This document shows, piece after piece, positions 63,480 to 64,000 of a DNA stretch of 64,000 bases. Positions within the stretch are counted from its first letter, which is position 1. Each line of letters opens with the position of its first letter. The stretch is from Cupriavidus agavae (lineage in GTDB: Bacteria; Pseudomonadota; Gammaproteobacteria; Burkholderiales; Burkholderiaceae). The stretch spans positions 181,137 through 245,136 of the forward strand of contig NZ_SGXM01000006.1 of NCBI RefSeq assembly GCF_004217045.1, written 5' to 3'. The notes beneath the pieces are model-generated. The model saw only the letters and a list, made by a program, of their open reading frames with translations, searched no databases and was not told where the DNA came from. The position numbers and the translations under genes are program-made.

Positions 63480-64000
63480 GGATTCAATGGGTCGATGCAA
63501 CACTAGACACTGCGTCAGCAGTGGAGGTGCTGCAAATGAAACAAAGGCGCCGGATTTACTACACCGAGACTCAGAAGGCACTAATGTGGGAGCGGTGGAG
63601 AAAAGGGGACACGCTTCACCAGATCGCCCGGCTGTTTGATCGGTACCATTCATCAGTACAAGGGATCCTGGCGAAGTCCGGCGGTATCCAACCGTCACCG
63701 CGACACCGCTCCAGGCTTGCCTTGACCCTCGCCGAACGGGAAGAAATCTCTCGCTCGGTAGTGGCGGGTCTGTCGGTCCGGTCGATCGCCTGCCGGCTCG
63801 GACGCGCCCCATCGACGATTAGCCGGGAGTTGCGGCGCAATGGCGGCAGCCAAAGCTATCGCGCAAGTCAAGCCGATGAGCTTGCCTGGGTTCGCGCGCT
63901 CCGTCCGAAGACCTGTAAGCTCATCAGAAATCCTACGCTGGCACAGGTTGTGGCGACCAAGCTGAAGATGCAGTGGTCTCCGGAACAGATTGCTGGCTGG
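63480..64000 (+). mobile_element. IS30-family element, left part (cut by window edge)
   Basis: The start of an IS30-family transposase lies at 63536. The element probably begins near 63480, where ATTCAATGGGTCGATGCAAC resembles IS30-type ends; the exact boundary cannot be confirmed because the other end is outside the window. Confidence 0.65.
63536..64000 (+). CDS. IS30-family transposase (N-terminal part)
   Basis: 155 codons run to the window edge. The first part has helix-turn-helix features (KGDTLHQIARLFDRYHSSVQ) and a second one (GLSVRSIACRLGRAPSTISR, then ELRRNGG), followed by MQWSPEQIAGW, all diagnostic for the IS30 family. GGAGGT precedes the ATG. The catalytic DDE domain is beyond the window. 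Confidence 0.88.
   Translation, partial: MKQRRRIYYTETQKALMWERWRKGDTLHQIARLFDRYHSSVQGILAKSGGIQPSPRHRSRLALTLAEREEISRSVVAGLSVRSIACRLGRAPSTISRELRRNGGSQSYRASQADELAWVRALRPKTCKLIRNPTLAQVVATKLKMQWSPEQIAGW

Noticed and set aside
63240..63480. Possible coding remnant with GRWPLWNPKGTSLTRRLSD in the plus strand before the IS30 element
   Set aside because: Only a short segment reads well, there is no start, and I could not link it to a family.
1..64000. CRISPR arrays, tRNA and rRNA genes
   Set aside because: No regularly spaced repeats, cloverleaf-like sequences or rRNA segments were seen on reading.

Overview
The window looks like accessory replicon DNA from a GC-rich betaproteobacterium of the Burkholderiales, most like Cupriavidus or Ralstonia. 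This is inferred from four complete and two broken Bug/TctC periplasmic receptors without TctA/TctB membrane partners, many LysR regulators, homodimeric AceE, and the gene style and base composition. No rRNA, tRNA or CRISPR array was seen.

Layout. 1-1869: end of an MFS transporter and two SDR dehydrogenases. 2092-2635: a decayed LysR gene. 3063-11405: a putative sigma-54 promoter followed by a tight operon for a branched-chain amino acid/amide-type ABC transporter (livKHMGF order), an amidase, an M20 amidohydrolase and an XRE-cupin regulator; together they suggest uptake and hydrolysis of an amide or carbamoyl nitrogen source. 11406-19911: sparse DNA with a PAS-GAF hybrid histidine kinase, a ProQ/FinO protein, a first HipBA module and a DUF985 cupin. 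20079-25235: a fumC/Bug/dctA-like dicarboxylate operon whose transporter gene is cut by a chimeric fragment of two foreign genes, followed by a Bug fragment. 25310-26583: small proteins, one zinc ribbon behind a near-perfect LexA box.

26806-43321 is the most interesting part: two divergently regulated operons carrying five RraA-like aldolase paralogs, a split aconitase X (AcnX), a beta-propeller lipoprotein and Bug receptors, plus a third operon with a two-subunit ThDP decarboxylase and an aldehyde dehydrogenase. Each operon has its own LysR gene. I read this as a possible undescribed hydroxy-/oxo-acid catabolic system; its substrate cannot be read from sequence.

43630-47036: a Bug remnant, a GntR regulator with a perfect palindromic operator, an infA (IF-1) paralog with a nonsense codon, and two conserved proteins of unknown function. 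47147-59011: a stand-alone aceE, MarR/DUF417, a decayed ISL3-type element, a frameshifted Rrf2 regulator, an NDH-2-like flavoprotein and a peroxide/organic-hydroperoxide cluster (cupins, AhpD-like, Ohr/OsmC, alpha/beta hydrolase, MarR). A GACT-N5-AGTC motif resembling IscR type 1 sites occurs before aceE and in the NDH intergenic region, with a degenerate form before the Rrf2 gene. 59391-64000: a second HipBA module with a double palindromic operator, an SDR/LysR pair, and the start of an IS30-family element cut by the window edge.
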